A DNA stretch of 64,000 nt from Serripes groenlandicus (taxonomy: Eukaryota; Mollusca; Bivalvia; Cardiida; Cardiidae): contig JASEVX010000010.1 in NCBI GenBank assembly GCA_031761405.1, positions 15,495,800-15,559,799 of the forward strand. The letters run 5' to 3'. The translations under genes and the position numbers were made by a program. A model generated the notes under the pieces. That model was given only the letters and a program-made list of their open reading frames with translations. It did not search any database and was not told where the DNA came from. Positions 52,203 to 63,165 of this stretch are shown piece after piece (position 1 is the stretch's first letter; each line of letters begins with the position of its first letter).

Positions 52203-52430
52203 GGGTATGGAGTGAATACACCTATGACTTACCTGTACCACTAGTCAATCAAGTAATTAATTAGTTAATTAATAAATAATTACTGTAACGAAAAGCAGGT
52301 GATATTACCTACGGCGGGTACGGGGTGATACACCTGTGACTTACCTGTACAACTAGTCAATCAACTAATTAATTAGTTAATTAATTAATTAATGATTAAT
52401 GTAACGAAAAGACAGGTGATATTACCTACC
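52203..52430. repeat. Tandem duplication of about 113 bp
   Basis: Two copies of a segment with CACCTRTGACTTACCTGTAC, CTAGTCAATCAA, an AATTAATTAG-rich stretch and GGTGATATTACCTAC. Confidence 0.85.
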
Positions 52431-53150
52431 CACTATAACTCAACATTACATTTGTACTGCTTACATGAAATTGGGGTTAATGGTCTAACACCTACATTGA
52501 CATTCCTGCCCATCTCTTCATTCCTCAATCAATCAATCAATCTATCTTATAATTTTACATAAGTAAAACAAATCGAAAGACATGGAATTCATATGTATAT
52601 AATTCAACAGGTGTTCATAGTAGTGTTGGGGTAGGGGGTCTAGACGTCTTCTATGAATATATTTACTTAATCAAATCAATCCATCTACACCACTTTCTGT
52701 TAGTTTGTGGTGTCCATCTGTCCGTCCGAAATTCATAAAATGTCTGTGAACATCTTTTTGGACCTTAAATTGACTATCCAAGCTATTTCAATTCTGTAGT
52801 TCTCTCTTGTAACTGAATTATATATAAACATTAATTTAGGAGAAAGTACAGAGGTGTGAGACCGTAATGTTATCCACATGAGGGCATTCAGCATCATTTT
52901 CATCTCTCACACGTGTCATCATTTCTACACAAAGCAGCTTCATACGTAATAATCGACCCATCTCAGACTCAAATTGGAGACTCTGTTCTAACTGTGATGT
53001 TCTTTGATGAGAATGTATTAGTCGATGGTATCGCAGGTGGCAGATTGATCAATAATAGGTATTCTTTCATCCAATAGTGTACCTATGTTGTTTTAAGTTA
53101 TCGTCTCAGGTTATATCATTCAAGTAAATTTGCTAAAAAAAATCATTTGT
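52430..53150. other. Intergenic stretch, nothing recognised
   Basis: A short AATCAATCAATCAATC run at 52530 may be a SINE tail trace. No gene seen. Confidence 0.35.
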
Positions 53151-53154
53151 CCAT

Positions 53155-54420
53155 CTCAGTATGTTCATAATCAGTCAGTTCTGGGAAACATTGCCCTTCC
53201 CATATACTCATACTCACAATTTTCTGGGACATCTGGTACCTTCCCCTATGTTCATACTCACAGTGGGTTCTGGGACATCTGATCCCTCCCCTATACTCAT
53301 AGTCACAGTCAGTTCTGGGACACCTTTTATCTCCCCTATACTCATAGTCACAGTCAGTTCTGGGACACCTTTTATCTCCCCTATACTCAGTCAGTCGGTT
53401 CTGGGACACATTGTCCTTCCCATATACTCATACTCACAATCTGTTCTGGAACACCTTGTCCCTTCCCCTATGTTCATATTCACAGTGGGTTCTGGGACAT
53501 CTAATCCCTCACCTATACTCATAGGCACAGTCTGTTCTGGGACACCTGGTCCCTCCCCTTTACTCATAGTCAGTCAGTTCTGGGACATCTTGTCCCTTCT
53601 ATATACCCACTATCACAGGCAGTTCTACGGTACCTGGGCCCTTTCTCTATACTCATAGTCAGTCAGTAATTAGACACCTGGTCCTTACGTATACTCATGT
53701 TCAAAATCGGTTCTGGGACACCTGGTCCCTTCTATATGCTCATACTCACAGTGGGTTCTAGGACATCTGATCCCTCCCCTATACTCATAGTCACAGTCAG
53801 TTCTGGGACACCTTTTATCTCTCCTATACTCAGTCAGTCGGTTCTGGGACACATTGTCCTTCCCATATACTCATACTCACAATCTGTTCTGGAACACCTT
53901 GTCCCTTCCCCTATGTTCATATTCACAGTGGGTTCTGGGACATCTAATCTCTCCCCTATACTCATAGTCACAGTCTGTTCTGGGATACCTGGTCCCTCCC
54001 CTATGCGCATAGTCAGTCAGTTCTGGGACATCTGGTCCCTTCTATATACCCACTATCACAGGCAGTTCTAGGATACCTGGGCCCTTTCTCTATACTCAGT
54101 CAGTCAGTAATTGAACACCTGGTCCTTACGTATACTCATGTTCAAAATTGGTTCTGGGACACCTGGTCCCTTCTATATTCTCATACTCACAGTCGGTTCT
54201 TGGACACGAACTCACAGTCGCAACCAGTTCTTGGAAACCTTGTTGCATCCCTTATAACTCAAAGACGGTTTTTGGACACCTGGCCCCTACCATATACTCA
54301 TAGCCGCAGTCGGATTTGGTCCCTTTATCTATATTTATAGTTTCAGTCAGTCACCTGGTCCCTTTTCCTATGTTCATATTCTAGGTCCGTTCTCACAGTT
54401 GGTTCTAGGACAACTTGTCC
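53155..54420. repeat. Minisatellite of 42-47-bp units
   Basis: Units contain GTTCTGGGACACCTGGTCCC and CCCCTATACTCATAGTCACA. Two units at 53296 and 53341 are 45 bp apart and identical. A block of several units at 53273-53540 recurs at 53756-53960. Unit length is not always a multiple of three. Confidence 0.9.
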
Positions 54421-54429
54421 AGTGCTGCG

Positions 54430-55034
54430 TTAACGTACACTTTAATCTTTGATGGTGATAATCATAAGAAAAGATGTTTTGTTTCTAAGAAGAAGAAAAT
54501 TACACACAGGGTTATACATCTTTCTTGCCGAAAAGATATTGTTGGGTGTATAGACACTTAGTAAAATGGGACGAGCTATTGCATCTGTATGCCGGGCTCT
54601 ATTTCAATCTGTAATGATTGTCAAGGGTATTTTCAGCTGCTACCACGTCACGTGCTCTTTGAAACACTTTAACTCTCTAATTAAGTTTGTACCATATAGT
54701 ATGGCCAAGTGCAATTAAAAATGTATATAAGGATATATTTATTTTATTTTTGAAACAAGAATATAACGAAAAAAGAACAAAACGGAAAGGTTATACACAC
54801 AAATAAAATATCTCTTTAAATAACCACACTTAGATCAGAGCCAATGCCCATCATCTGATAGAAAGGATTGAAAACATCTCTGGAACAAAACAAGTTCCCG
54901 GAAGAAAATTTCAAGGGGAGTTTATATACTTCAGGTGTAAGAATTGCAGGAAATGGGAATGTTCTTATTGATAAATGCATCCTCATCTGCATTCCTTACA
55001 CAATATAATGACACAAATAATGTGGCAGCATTTC
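54430..55034. other. Intergenic stretch, nothing recognised
   Basis: AT-rich, no domain-bearing frame seen. Confidence 0.35.
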
Positions 55035-55046
55035 TGATGTGGTACA

Positions 55047-55334
55047 CTGATTAATTGATTGGGGTTTAACGCCGTTTTTTTTAACATTTTCTTAGTCATA
55101 TCATGGCGGCCAGTTCACCTACTCATGTGTTTCCTGGTTTTCTCACACCACTACTGCACACAACAATCTTTCCAACTGGCTGGTTTTCCACATAAACTTA
55201 GTACATTGGTGGAAGACGAATGACGCATGTCGCATTGACTTTTGTCAAACGTCGGTCAGAAAGTTGGCCGAGCCGGGATTCGAACTCACAACCCCTGGAT
55301 TGACAGCCCGCGTCTCTACCGACTGAGCTACCGT
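55047..55334 (-). mobile_element. SINE type I
   Basis: GATTGGGGTTTAACGCCG at the left, GGGATTCGAACTCACAACCC and ACCGACTGAGCTACC at the right. Target duplication TGATGTGGTACA, 12 bp exact. Confidence 0.92.
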
Positions 55335-55450
55335 TGATGTGGTACAGGATGATTATATATAAATACAAATGCTTATCTATCCCCTCAAAAGCAGATTCCC
55401 GTTATAACCACACTCCTCAAATAACTCCATTATTTAATAAGTGTAGGCAA

Positions 55451-55748
55451 TTGATTGATTGATTGATTGGGGTTTAACGCCTTTTTTAACAATTTCTCAG
55501 TTATATCACGGCGGCCAGTTCACCTACTCATGCATTTCCTGGTTTTCTCACACCAGTACTCCACACAACAATCTTCCCAAGCAACTGGCTGCTTTTCCAC
55601 ATAGACTTAGCCCATTGGTGGTAGACGAATGACGCATGTCGCATTGACTTTTGTCAATCGTCGGAAAGAAAGTTGGCCGAGCCAGGATTCGAACTCACAA
55701 CCCCTGGATTGACAGCCCGCGTCGCTACCGACTGAGCTACCGGCAGGC
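55451..55748 (-). mobile_element. SINE type I
   Basis: Four GATT units, the type I body and head. Target duplication ATAAGTGTAGGCAA, 14 bp exact, the longest of the set. Confidence 0.93.
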
Positions 55749-55784
55749 ATAAGTGTAGGCAAGAAGAATGCAGTAGATGAGACT

Positions 55785-56585
55785 ATTAGAAACCGTGGGC
55801 AGTTTGCATGAATATATGAGCCTTGGTTTTTTAAGCCATGAAAATTGTAAGACTTGATGAAATGGTGATAAGAGCTACTTTGGAGGTAGTCATAACTCCC
55901 AAAAAACAAACATCTGTATTAAATAGCATTTTAAACAAGTTAATTGATTTTAGAATGGCTAATTTAATTTACATAAGATGATATTTTTGGTTTTGTATGG
56001 GGATTAAAGTTTGAAACATAATTTGTAGCTGTGAAAAATATCAAACTATATGAAAACGGCATATATAGCTCATAATTAGTAGACTTTTGATGCCACAATG
56101 TTTCCAAATCCATACAATAATCATTGTTTCATTTATGTGAACTTCCCATGTTTATGTATACATGTAAGGAGTTCTTATGTGTATTCCTTTATAAGACTAT
56201 AGGAAACAGTGAGCAGTTTGCATGAATGAGCCTTGTTTTTTTTAAGGCATGAAAATTGTAAGACTTGATGAAACGATGATAAGAAGCTACTTTGGAGGTC
56301 TCCATGGCTTCCAAAAAACAAACATCTGTATGAAATAGCATTTTTAACAAGTCAACTAATTTTAGAATGGCTAAATGAATTTACACAAGATTAATATTTT
56401 GGTTTTGTATTGGGACCAAAGTTTGAAACATAATTTGTAGCTGTGAAAAATATCAGACTATATGAAAATGGCATAGAAAGCTCATAATGAGCAGACCATT
56501 GTTGCCACACGGTTTCCAATTCCAAACAATAATCATTGTTTCATTCATGTCAACTTCCCATGTTTACGCATACATGTAAGGAGTT
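55785..56585. repeat. Tandem duplicated unit of about 400 bp (2 copies)
   Basis: Copies at about 55785-56180 and 56195-56585 share CATGAAAATTGTAAGACTTG, TATCAGACTATATGAAAATG and CATACATGTAAGGAGTT. Partial further copies lie at 60690-60740, 60880-61215 and 62140-62240. The LINE inserted in the second copy. Confidence 0.75.
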
Positions 56586-56593
56586 ATATATAA

Positions 56594-56850
56594 TTTTTAT
56601 TCGGTGACCGATACTTATCAATTCAACATACTCGATTAAGAAATAATTGCAGTAATTTAAACGCCGACCTTTATGTTAACCACTTAAGAGATACTCCCAT
56701 TTGTGCATGTGGTGATGAATTCGAAGATGCAGAACATTTTATTTTTCGATGTGACCTTTTCAGAATTGAAAGACGGCAACTATTTACAAATACTCGTGAA
56801 TTCCATCCATTAAGTACCATTAAATTATTATACGGCAATGCAGATCTAGT
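56594..56850 (+). pseudogene. 5'-truncated non-LTR retrotransposon (LINE), ORF2 C-terminal part, left piece
   Basis: An open frame from about 56594 encodes GDRYLSIQHTRLR, then ICACGDEFEDAEHFIFRC. This is the CxCG...E..H...C zinc-knuckle motif found after the reverse transcriptase in many LINE ORF2 proteins (CR1/Jockey-like groups). The frame is cut at GNADL by the foldback insertion and resumes at 59736. A TAA at 56591-56593 marks the truncated 5' border. Confidence 0.8.
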
Positions 56851-56893
56851 ACGAAAGCCTATTAGGACCATCTGAGAAAAAAATAATATTGTA

Positions 56894-57338
56894 AAGTCGT
56901 AATAACGCGAAAAAAGGCGTTATAATGCGAAAAAAGGTGAAGTAACGCGAAACAAGGCGAAGTAAGGCGAAACAAGGCATAATAACGCAAAGTAAAGGCG
57001 TAATAATGCGAAGTAAGGCGTAGTAACGCGAATAAAGGCATTATAACGCGAAAAAAATAGGCGTAATAACGTGAAATTAAAGACGTATTAACGCTAATAA
57101 AAAGCGTTATAACGCGAAATAAAGGCGTAATAACGCGAAAATAAACGCGTAAAAACGCGAAATAAAGGCATAATAACGCTAAACAAAGGCGTATTAATGC
57201 TAATAAAAGACGTTATAACGCGAAAGAAAGGCGTAGTAACGCGAAAATAAAGGCGTAATAACGCGGAAAAGGGGCGTTATAACGCGAAAAAAAGGCGTTA
57301 TAACGCGAAATAAAGTCGTTATAACGCCTTTTTAGCTA
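56894..57338. repeat. Left outer tandem array of the foldback arm
   Basis: About 20-21-bp units of the form AAAGGCGTAATAACGCG, with A-run and TAAT/TTAT variants. The mirror copy is at 59169-59694. Confidence 0.85.
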
Positions 57339-57382
57339 TATATATAAATCGATTAATGCTTTGAAGACTCTTTTTCAACCAT

Positions 57383-58201
57383 GGATCTACGACCCAGATC
57401 AACCAATTCGCTATGTTTTTTCATTGGCTGAGCTACGATTTACGACCCAGATCAACCAACTCGCTATGTCTTTTGAGTGTTTCAGCTACGATATATGACC
57501 CAGATCAACCAATACGCCATGTTTTTCTCAGTGGCTGAGCTACGATCGACGACCCAGATCGACTAACTCGCTATGTTTTTATATTGGCTCACCTACGATC
57601 TACGACCCAGATCAACCAATTCGAATTTTTATTTCAGTGGCTGAGCTACTATGTAAGACCCATATCAAACCATTTTCTATTTTTTTCAGTGGCTGAGCTA
57701 CGATCTACGACCAAGATCAACCAATTAGCTATGTGTTTTGAGTGGTTGAACTACGATCTATGACCCGTATCAACCAATTTGCTATGTTTTTTCATTGACT
57801 TAGCGACGATCTACGACCCAGATCAACCAACTAAGTATGTCTTTTCATTGGCTGAGCTAAGATCTACGAGCTAGATCAGCCAATCCGCTATGTGATTTGA
57901 GTGGCTGACCTACAACCCAGACCAACCAATTCGCTATGTGTTTTGAGTGGTTGAGCTACGATCTACGACCGAAATCAACCAATACGCCATGTTTTTTTAT
58001 TGGCTGAGCTACGGTATACGACCCAGATCAACCAATGCGCAATGTTTTTTCATTAGCTGAGCTACGATCTACGACCCAGAACAACCAATTCGCTATGGGT
58101 TTTCAGTGGCTAACTACGATATACGATCCAGATAACCAATTCGCTATGTTTTTACAATGGCTAAGCTACGATCTACGACCGAAATCAACCAATACGCAAT
58201 G
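57383..58201. repeat. Left inner tandem array of the foldback arm
   Basis: Units of about 54 bp, each with CTACGACCCAGATCAACCAA, then TTCGCTATG and GGCTGAG. Unit starts are seen near 57385, 57437, 57490, 57545 and 57598. The mirror array is 58396-59117. Confidence 0.85.
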
Positions 58202-58395
58202 TTTTTTCATTGGATGAGCTACGATATACGACCCAGATAAGCAACTTTTGTATGTTTTGTCAGTGTTTAAGCTACGATCTACGACCGAGATCAACCAATT
58301 AGCTTAATATGTGTTTTACGTGGTTGAAGTACGATCTACTACCCAGATCAACCAATACGCCATGTTTCTTCAATGGCTGAGCTACGATCTACGAA

Positions 58396-59117
58396 CATTG
58401 CAAATTGGTTGATTTCGGTCGTAGATCGTAGCTCAGCCATTGTAAAAACATAGCGAATTGGTTATCTGGATCGTAGATCGTAGCTCGGCCACTAAAAACC
58501 CATAGCGAATTGGTTGTTCTGGGTCGTAGATAGTAGCTCAGCTAATGAAAAAACATTGCGTATTGGCTGATCTGGATCTTAAATCGTAGCTCAACCACTC
58601 AAAACACACATCGAATTGGTTGGTCTGGGTTGTAGGTCAGCCACTCAAATCACATAGCGGATTGGCTGATCTGGCTCGTAGATCTTAGCTCAGCCAATGA
58701 AAAAACATACTTAGTTGGTTGATCTGGGTCGTAGATCGTCGCTAAGTCATTGAAAAAACATAGCGAATTGGTTGATACGGGTCATAGATCGTAGTTCAAC
58801 CAGCTCAGCCACTGAAGAAAATAGAAAATGGTTTGATATGGGTCTTACATAGTAGCTCAGCCACTGAAATAAAAATTCGAATTGGTTGATCTGGGTCGTA
58901 GATCGTAGGTGAGCCAATATAAAAACATAGCGAGTTGGTCGATCTGGGTCGTCGATCGTAGCTCAGCCACTGAGAAAAACATGGCGTATTGGTTGATCTG
59001 GGTCGTAGATCGTAGCTGAACCACTCAAAAGACATAGCGAGTTGGTTGATCTGGGTCGTAAATCGTAGTTCAGCCAATGAAAAAACATAGCGAATTGGTT
59101 GATCTGGGTCGTAGATC
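58396..59117. repeat. Right inner tandem array of the foldback arm
   Basis: Reverse complement of the left inner array, with unit variants in mirrored order (for example the GGGTTT and GATTTGAG variants). It is about 100 bp shorter than the left array. Confidence 0.85.
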
Positions 59118-59168
59118 CATGATTGAAAAAGAGTCTTCAAAGCAGTAATCGATTTATATATAGCTAAA

Positions 59169-59694
59169 AAGGCGTTATAACGACTTTATTTCGCGTTATT
59201 ACGCCTTTTTTTCCGCGTTATAACGCCCTATTTTCGCGTTATTACGACTTTATTTTCGCGTAACTACGCCTTTCTTTCGCGTTATAACGCCCTTTTATTA
59301 GCATTAATACGCCTTTGTTAAGCGTTATTACGCCTTTATTTAGCGTTATTACGCGTTTATTTTCGCGTTATTACGCCTTTATTTCGCGTTATAACGCTTT
59401 TTATTAGCGTTAATACGCCTTTGTTTAGCGTTATTACGCGTTTATTTCGCGTTATTACGCGTTTATTTTCGCGTTATTACGCCTTTATTTTGCGTTATAA
59501 CGCTTTTTATTAGCGTTAATACGCCTTTAATTTCGCATTATTACGCCTTTTTTTCGCGTTATAATGCCTTTATTCGCGTTACTACGCCTTACTCCGCATT
59601 ATTACGCCTTTACTTTGCGTTATTATGCCTTGTTTCGTGTTACTTCGCCTTTTTTTCGCATTATAACGCCTTTTTTCGCGTTATTACGACTTTA
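59169..59694. repeat. Right outer tandem array of the foldback arm
   Basis: Reverse complement of the left outer array (CGCGTTATTACGCC units). It is about 80 bp longer than the left array, so unit number has changed independently in the two arms. Confidence 0.85.
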
Positions 59695-59735
59695 CAATAT
59701 AATTTTTTTCTCAGATGGTCCTAATAGGCTTTCGT

Positions 59736-60196
59736 AGATCTAGCATTAGAGAATAATCAACTTATTTTTCATCATTTCCAAAAATATATTAAACAGACAA
59801 AACGTTTTCAACCTGGATAATAACTTAAAGTAACTGAGTGCTGTCACTGTTCGTAGGGTGAACAGTGTATGTGGTGAGGAGTGAGGATTCTATGGGGACT
59901 GGGCGGCATGGTATCATTATTTTTTTTTTTTTTTTTTTTTTTTCTCTTACTGTTTTTTCTTTATTTCAATATAGTTTTTCTTTTTCTTTTCATAAGTTCT
60001 CTTTTCATTTTTTTTTTTTTCAATCCGGTAAACATATACATTTATACAGCCGCACTGGAGAGAACTGTAACTAATGTTGTTATAACTTGTAGTTCAATCC
60101 ATTTGCATATGTTATATATTTTGTTATCATTTAATGTTCATTTGTATATATTGATATTATGTAACATACGTAATAAAATATGTTTAAACTAAAATA
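59736..60196 (+). pseudogene. LINE right piece: end of ORF2 and 3' UTR
   Basis: After the duplicated AGATCTAG the frame continues as LENNQLIFHHFQKYIKQ, then TKRFQPG and TAA. This is the usual Lys/Arg/Phe-rich LINE terminus. The 3' UTR follows with a T-rich tract (59920-60020), AATAAA near 60170, and an A-rich end. TAAGGAGTT at 56577-56585 and again at 60426-60434 is the LINE target duplication. Confidence 0.75.
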
Positions 60197-60418
60197 CGGC
60201 AATTCTGCAGCAGACGACTTTGAACGTATTTTGTCAAAAAATAGAAAATCTCTATAATTGAATGGATAACCTATGACAAAAAGTGGAAAACATTGTGGCA
60301 AAAGGAGAAATTGCACGTTTTGTGCAATTTCTTCTTTTGTCACTATGTTTTCAAAAAGCCGTCTGCTGCAGAGGCGTCAAGAGGCGTCAGAAAGCGTCTA
60401 TATGAGGGAAAGGGTTAA
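60184..60418 (-). mobile_element. TTAA-1 MITE in the LINE 3' tail (235 bp)
   Basis: The left TIR is altered (TTAAACTAAAATACGGCAAT). The right end TATGAGGGAAAGGGTTAA is intact. GAGGCGTCA is duplicated near the right end. The LINE's A-rich tail continues after it (CCAAAAA). Confidence 0.85.
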
Positions 60419-60450
60419 CCAAAAATAAGGAGTTTTTATGTATATTCCTT

Positions 60451-60683
60451 TTAACCCTTTCCCACATACAGACGCTTTCTGCGCCTTTGCAGCAAATGCA
60501 TTTTGAAATCATTGTGGCAAAAGGAGAAATTGCTTGAAACAAGCAATTTCTCCTGTTGCCACCACTTTTTCAGCTCTTTTTCATTATAATGTTTTCATTT
60601 ATAGAGATTTTCCATAAGTGTGCCTAGTTGTTTCCAAGGTTGTCTGCTGTAGATTTGCTGTATTTATGTATGAAACAAGTTAA
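60451..60683 (+). mobile_element. TTAA-1 MITE, full length (233 bp)
   Basis: TTAACCCTTTCCCACATACA to TATGAAACAAGTTAA. The hairpin GCTTGAAACAAGC pairs fully. Confidence 0.85.
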
Positions 60684-60859
60684 AAACATAATGTGTAGCT
60701 GGTGAAAAATATCAGACTATATGAAAATGGCACAGATAGGTAGCTAAAATGTAACCACAGCTTTAAAAATGTAACAAGTAATTACATTGAAAAATAGCTG
60801 ATTTTTCATTAAACACAATGTTAATGTTTGGATGGTATATGGGGAAATATTTTTGTGTT

Positions 60860-61067
60860 AACACTTTCGCACTTTAAAACAGTGGAGACAACTAGAAAAC
60901 ATTTTGGACAATAGAAGACACAGCTCATAATGTGCGACTTTTGTTGCCACCATGTTTCTAACTCCAAACAATAATCATTGTTTCATTCATGTCGACTTCC
61001 TATGTTTATGCATACATGTTTTCAAAGTCGACTTCTACAGATATGATGTATGTAGGAAAGGTGTAGG
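60860..61067 (+). mobile_element. TTAA-1 MITE, diverged
   Basis: TTAACACTTTCGCACTTTAA, GCTCATAATGTGC, GTCGACTTCTACAGATATGA, TATGTAGGAAAGGTG. Confidence 0.65.
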
Positions 61068-62489
61068 ACATAAATTATACCAGTGCTCATTTTAAGAAAA
61101 GATATGGTTAATTATCAGCTGTTACTTTACAAACAATAAGGAGTTCCTATATGTATATTCCTTTTTAAGACTATAGGAAACAGTGAGCAGCTTGCATGAA
61201 TGAGCCTTAGTTTTTTAAGTCAATATTAATTTTAAATTTTCAATTAATACAATTGAGTATACAAAATATAGTTTTGTGATAACTAGGTTACGAAATCATT
61301 GTAATCCTGTTTACAACTGACTTCCCATGTTTATGCATACGTGTTTCAAAGTTGTCTGCTGCAAAATTTGGAAGACATATTCCTAGACTTACTGTCAACT
61401 AATTTGTATTACTGGTTTAGGTAAGGATTGCCTCTGTACAAATACCTTTTATGGAGAAGATTTCAGATTTTTTTTTATAATGTTGTCTTTGGTTGACTAA
61501 CGCCCGACCTGGTCCTTGAAAACTGGTAGGAAATATTCCATGAGTCAGGAATACCTTTATGTCATCATGAAATTAATACTTATTTACTTGTAGCCCTGCA
61601 AATATACCGTCTGATTCACTTCTATGTTATTGAACACTTAAGATTATAATGAAAATAACAATATTAAAAAATAAACCTAGCTCAACTGATACAATTATAT
61701 GCACTGTAAAGTTAACAATTTGTTTTTTGATTTTTTTACTGCCTTATAGAATTAAATATTTGGTGAGCAAAATTAAGGTAATGCCCTGCTCTATTTATTC
61801 AGATTTGATTTGTTAACATTGAACAGAACTCCACCCTCTTCCCAAGAATTTACTAAGACTTAGCATTAGCTAAGCCATCCCTTCTGAACTAGTATTCATA
61901 TATGTTATTGCATTAAACATTCTGAATCCAGACATCCCACTGTGATGTAAACACTGCTAAGGTCACTACCTCTATCTGTAGTCAGTCTCCAAGTGATTTA
62001 TGTAAAACTACATTAATTAATTGAGTTCCAGTTAATTAATGGAGTTCCAGTTATTTAATGGATTTCTGGGGTTATGTTGTTTATTTCATTGATGAGCCCA
62101 TTACAGAGCCTATAAAACAGCTGGAAAACCCTTACCTGTTATGAAAATTATAATACTTGATGAAACAATGATAAGAAGCTACTTTGCATATTGACAAGTA
62201 AATTACTTTCAGAATGGCTTAATAAATTTACACAAGATTGTAACATAAATCAGAATAGTAGTGCTATATAAGTACAAACTCAGACACTATTATAAGTGAT
62301 CTCCTAACAATGATAAGGGACCTAGTAACAGGCAGAAGTCCAAACTATAAAGACAGTTGTAAATGAATTACAAGAAAGGGATACATTTAGAACACAAAGG
62401 GGGAGAAATTAATACAATAAAAAAACATTCACCAAGAAACTATAATCAACACAAACACCTCAACATTTGGGCAAATAATAAATAATAAC
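61068..62489. other. Intergenic stretch with remnants of the 400-bp duplicated unit
   Basis: Pieces of the duplicated unit are at 61140-61215 and 62140-62240. The rest is AT-rich with no gene seen. Confidence 0.45.
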
Positions 62490-62717
62490 TTAACCCTTTC
62501 CCTCATAAAGACGCTTTCTGACGCCTCTGCAGCAGACAGATTTTTGAAATCATAGTGACAAAAGAAGAAATTGCTCAAATCGAACAATTTCTACTTTTGC
62601 CACAATGTTTTCCACTTTTAGTCATAGGTTATCAATCCAATTATAGAGATTTTCTATTTTTTTGACAAAATATGTTCCAAGTCGTCTGCAGCCGATTTGT
62701 CGTATGAGGAAAACTGA
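62490..62717 (+). mobile_element. TTAA-1 MITE, right TIR diverged
   Basis: TTAACCCTTTCCCTCATAAA, GCTCAAATCGAAC stem with a mismatch, GTCGTCTGCAGCCGATTTGT, TATGAGGAAAACTGATAA. Confidence 0.88.
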
Positions 62718-63084
62718 TAATTCAATACTGGATCTACTAATAAATAGTATGCATACTTGGGATCAAAAACAACAAATGAAAACGTTCAATTTACAATTAA
62801 AAGGTAATCGAGGGTAAACAAAACAAAAAGCGAACGAAAACCGTAAAAGTTACGATCCTGACAGTTAAATCTATGCCGTATGGAGTGACTGAAGGGGTAT
62901 AAGCAAACGTAAGAAATGAAAACCACCTGTAAAATTCTATGATCGACTTAATACCAACGCATATATTGGCCGGAATGTAACAAGTCTCATTTATTTCACG
63001 GCCAAGAATTTCTTATTATTCGCTCTTTCTGCGCATGCGCAGTACGGTAAATATGAATCTTTTTACGGTCTGAACACATTCACG
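62718..63084. other. Intergenic stretch, nothing recognised
   Basis: No gene or repeat structure seen. Confidence 0.35.
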
Positions 63085-63165
63085 ATACACCGGGTTAGCC
63101 CGCGTGGCATGCTTATGCTGATCCGAGTCGATACTTTACGCATAGTCCACACTGTTGTGTAATTT
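63085..63165. mobile_element. TGAGCCGT-type MITE fragment
   Basis: GGCATGCTTATGCTGATCC, GAGTCGATACTTTACGCATA and GTCCACACTGTTG. Confidence 0.5.

Larger units (their letters stand above)
56851..59735. mobile_element. Foldback element (2,885 bp) inserted in a LINE
   Basis: The left end ACGAAAGCCTATTAGGACC and the right end GGTCCTAATAGGCTTTCGT are perfect inverted repeats. The pairing continues through arms 56851-58201 and 58396-59735, separated by a 194-bp spacer. Flanks AGATCTAGT (56842-56850) and AGATCTAGC (59736-59744) form a 9-bp target duplication with one mismatch (8 bp exact). Each arm has an outer array of roughly 20-bp AACGCG-rich units and an inner array of roughly 54-bp units. No transposase is seen, so it is non-autonomous. 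Long array-bearing TIRs are typical of Foldback/Galileo-like and some Mutator-like elements; a 9-bp duplication fits the latter (inference). Confidence 0.88.

Noticed and set aside
53143..53658. Possible repeat protein on either strand (CPRTDCDYEYRGDKR repeats on the - strand)
   Set aside because: Only two 45-bp units keep the frame; other units have lengths that are not multiples of three, so the frame breaks. It is a minisatellite.
58035..59140. 60- and 111-codon frames in the foldback
   Set aside because: Periodic translations of the 54-bp inner array on both strands.
59920..60020. Poly-T tract as a sign of an inserted processed transcript
   Set aside because: It lies inside the LINE 3' UTR and has no coding sequence attached.
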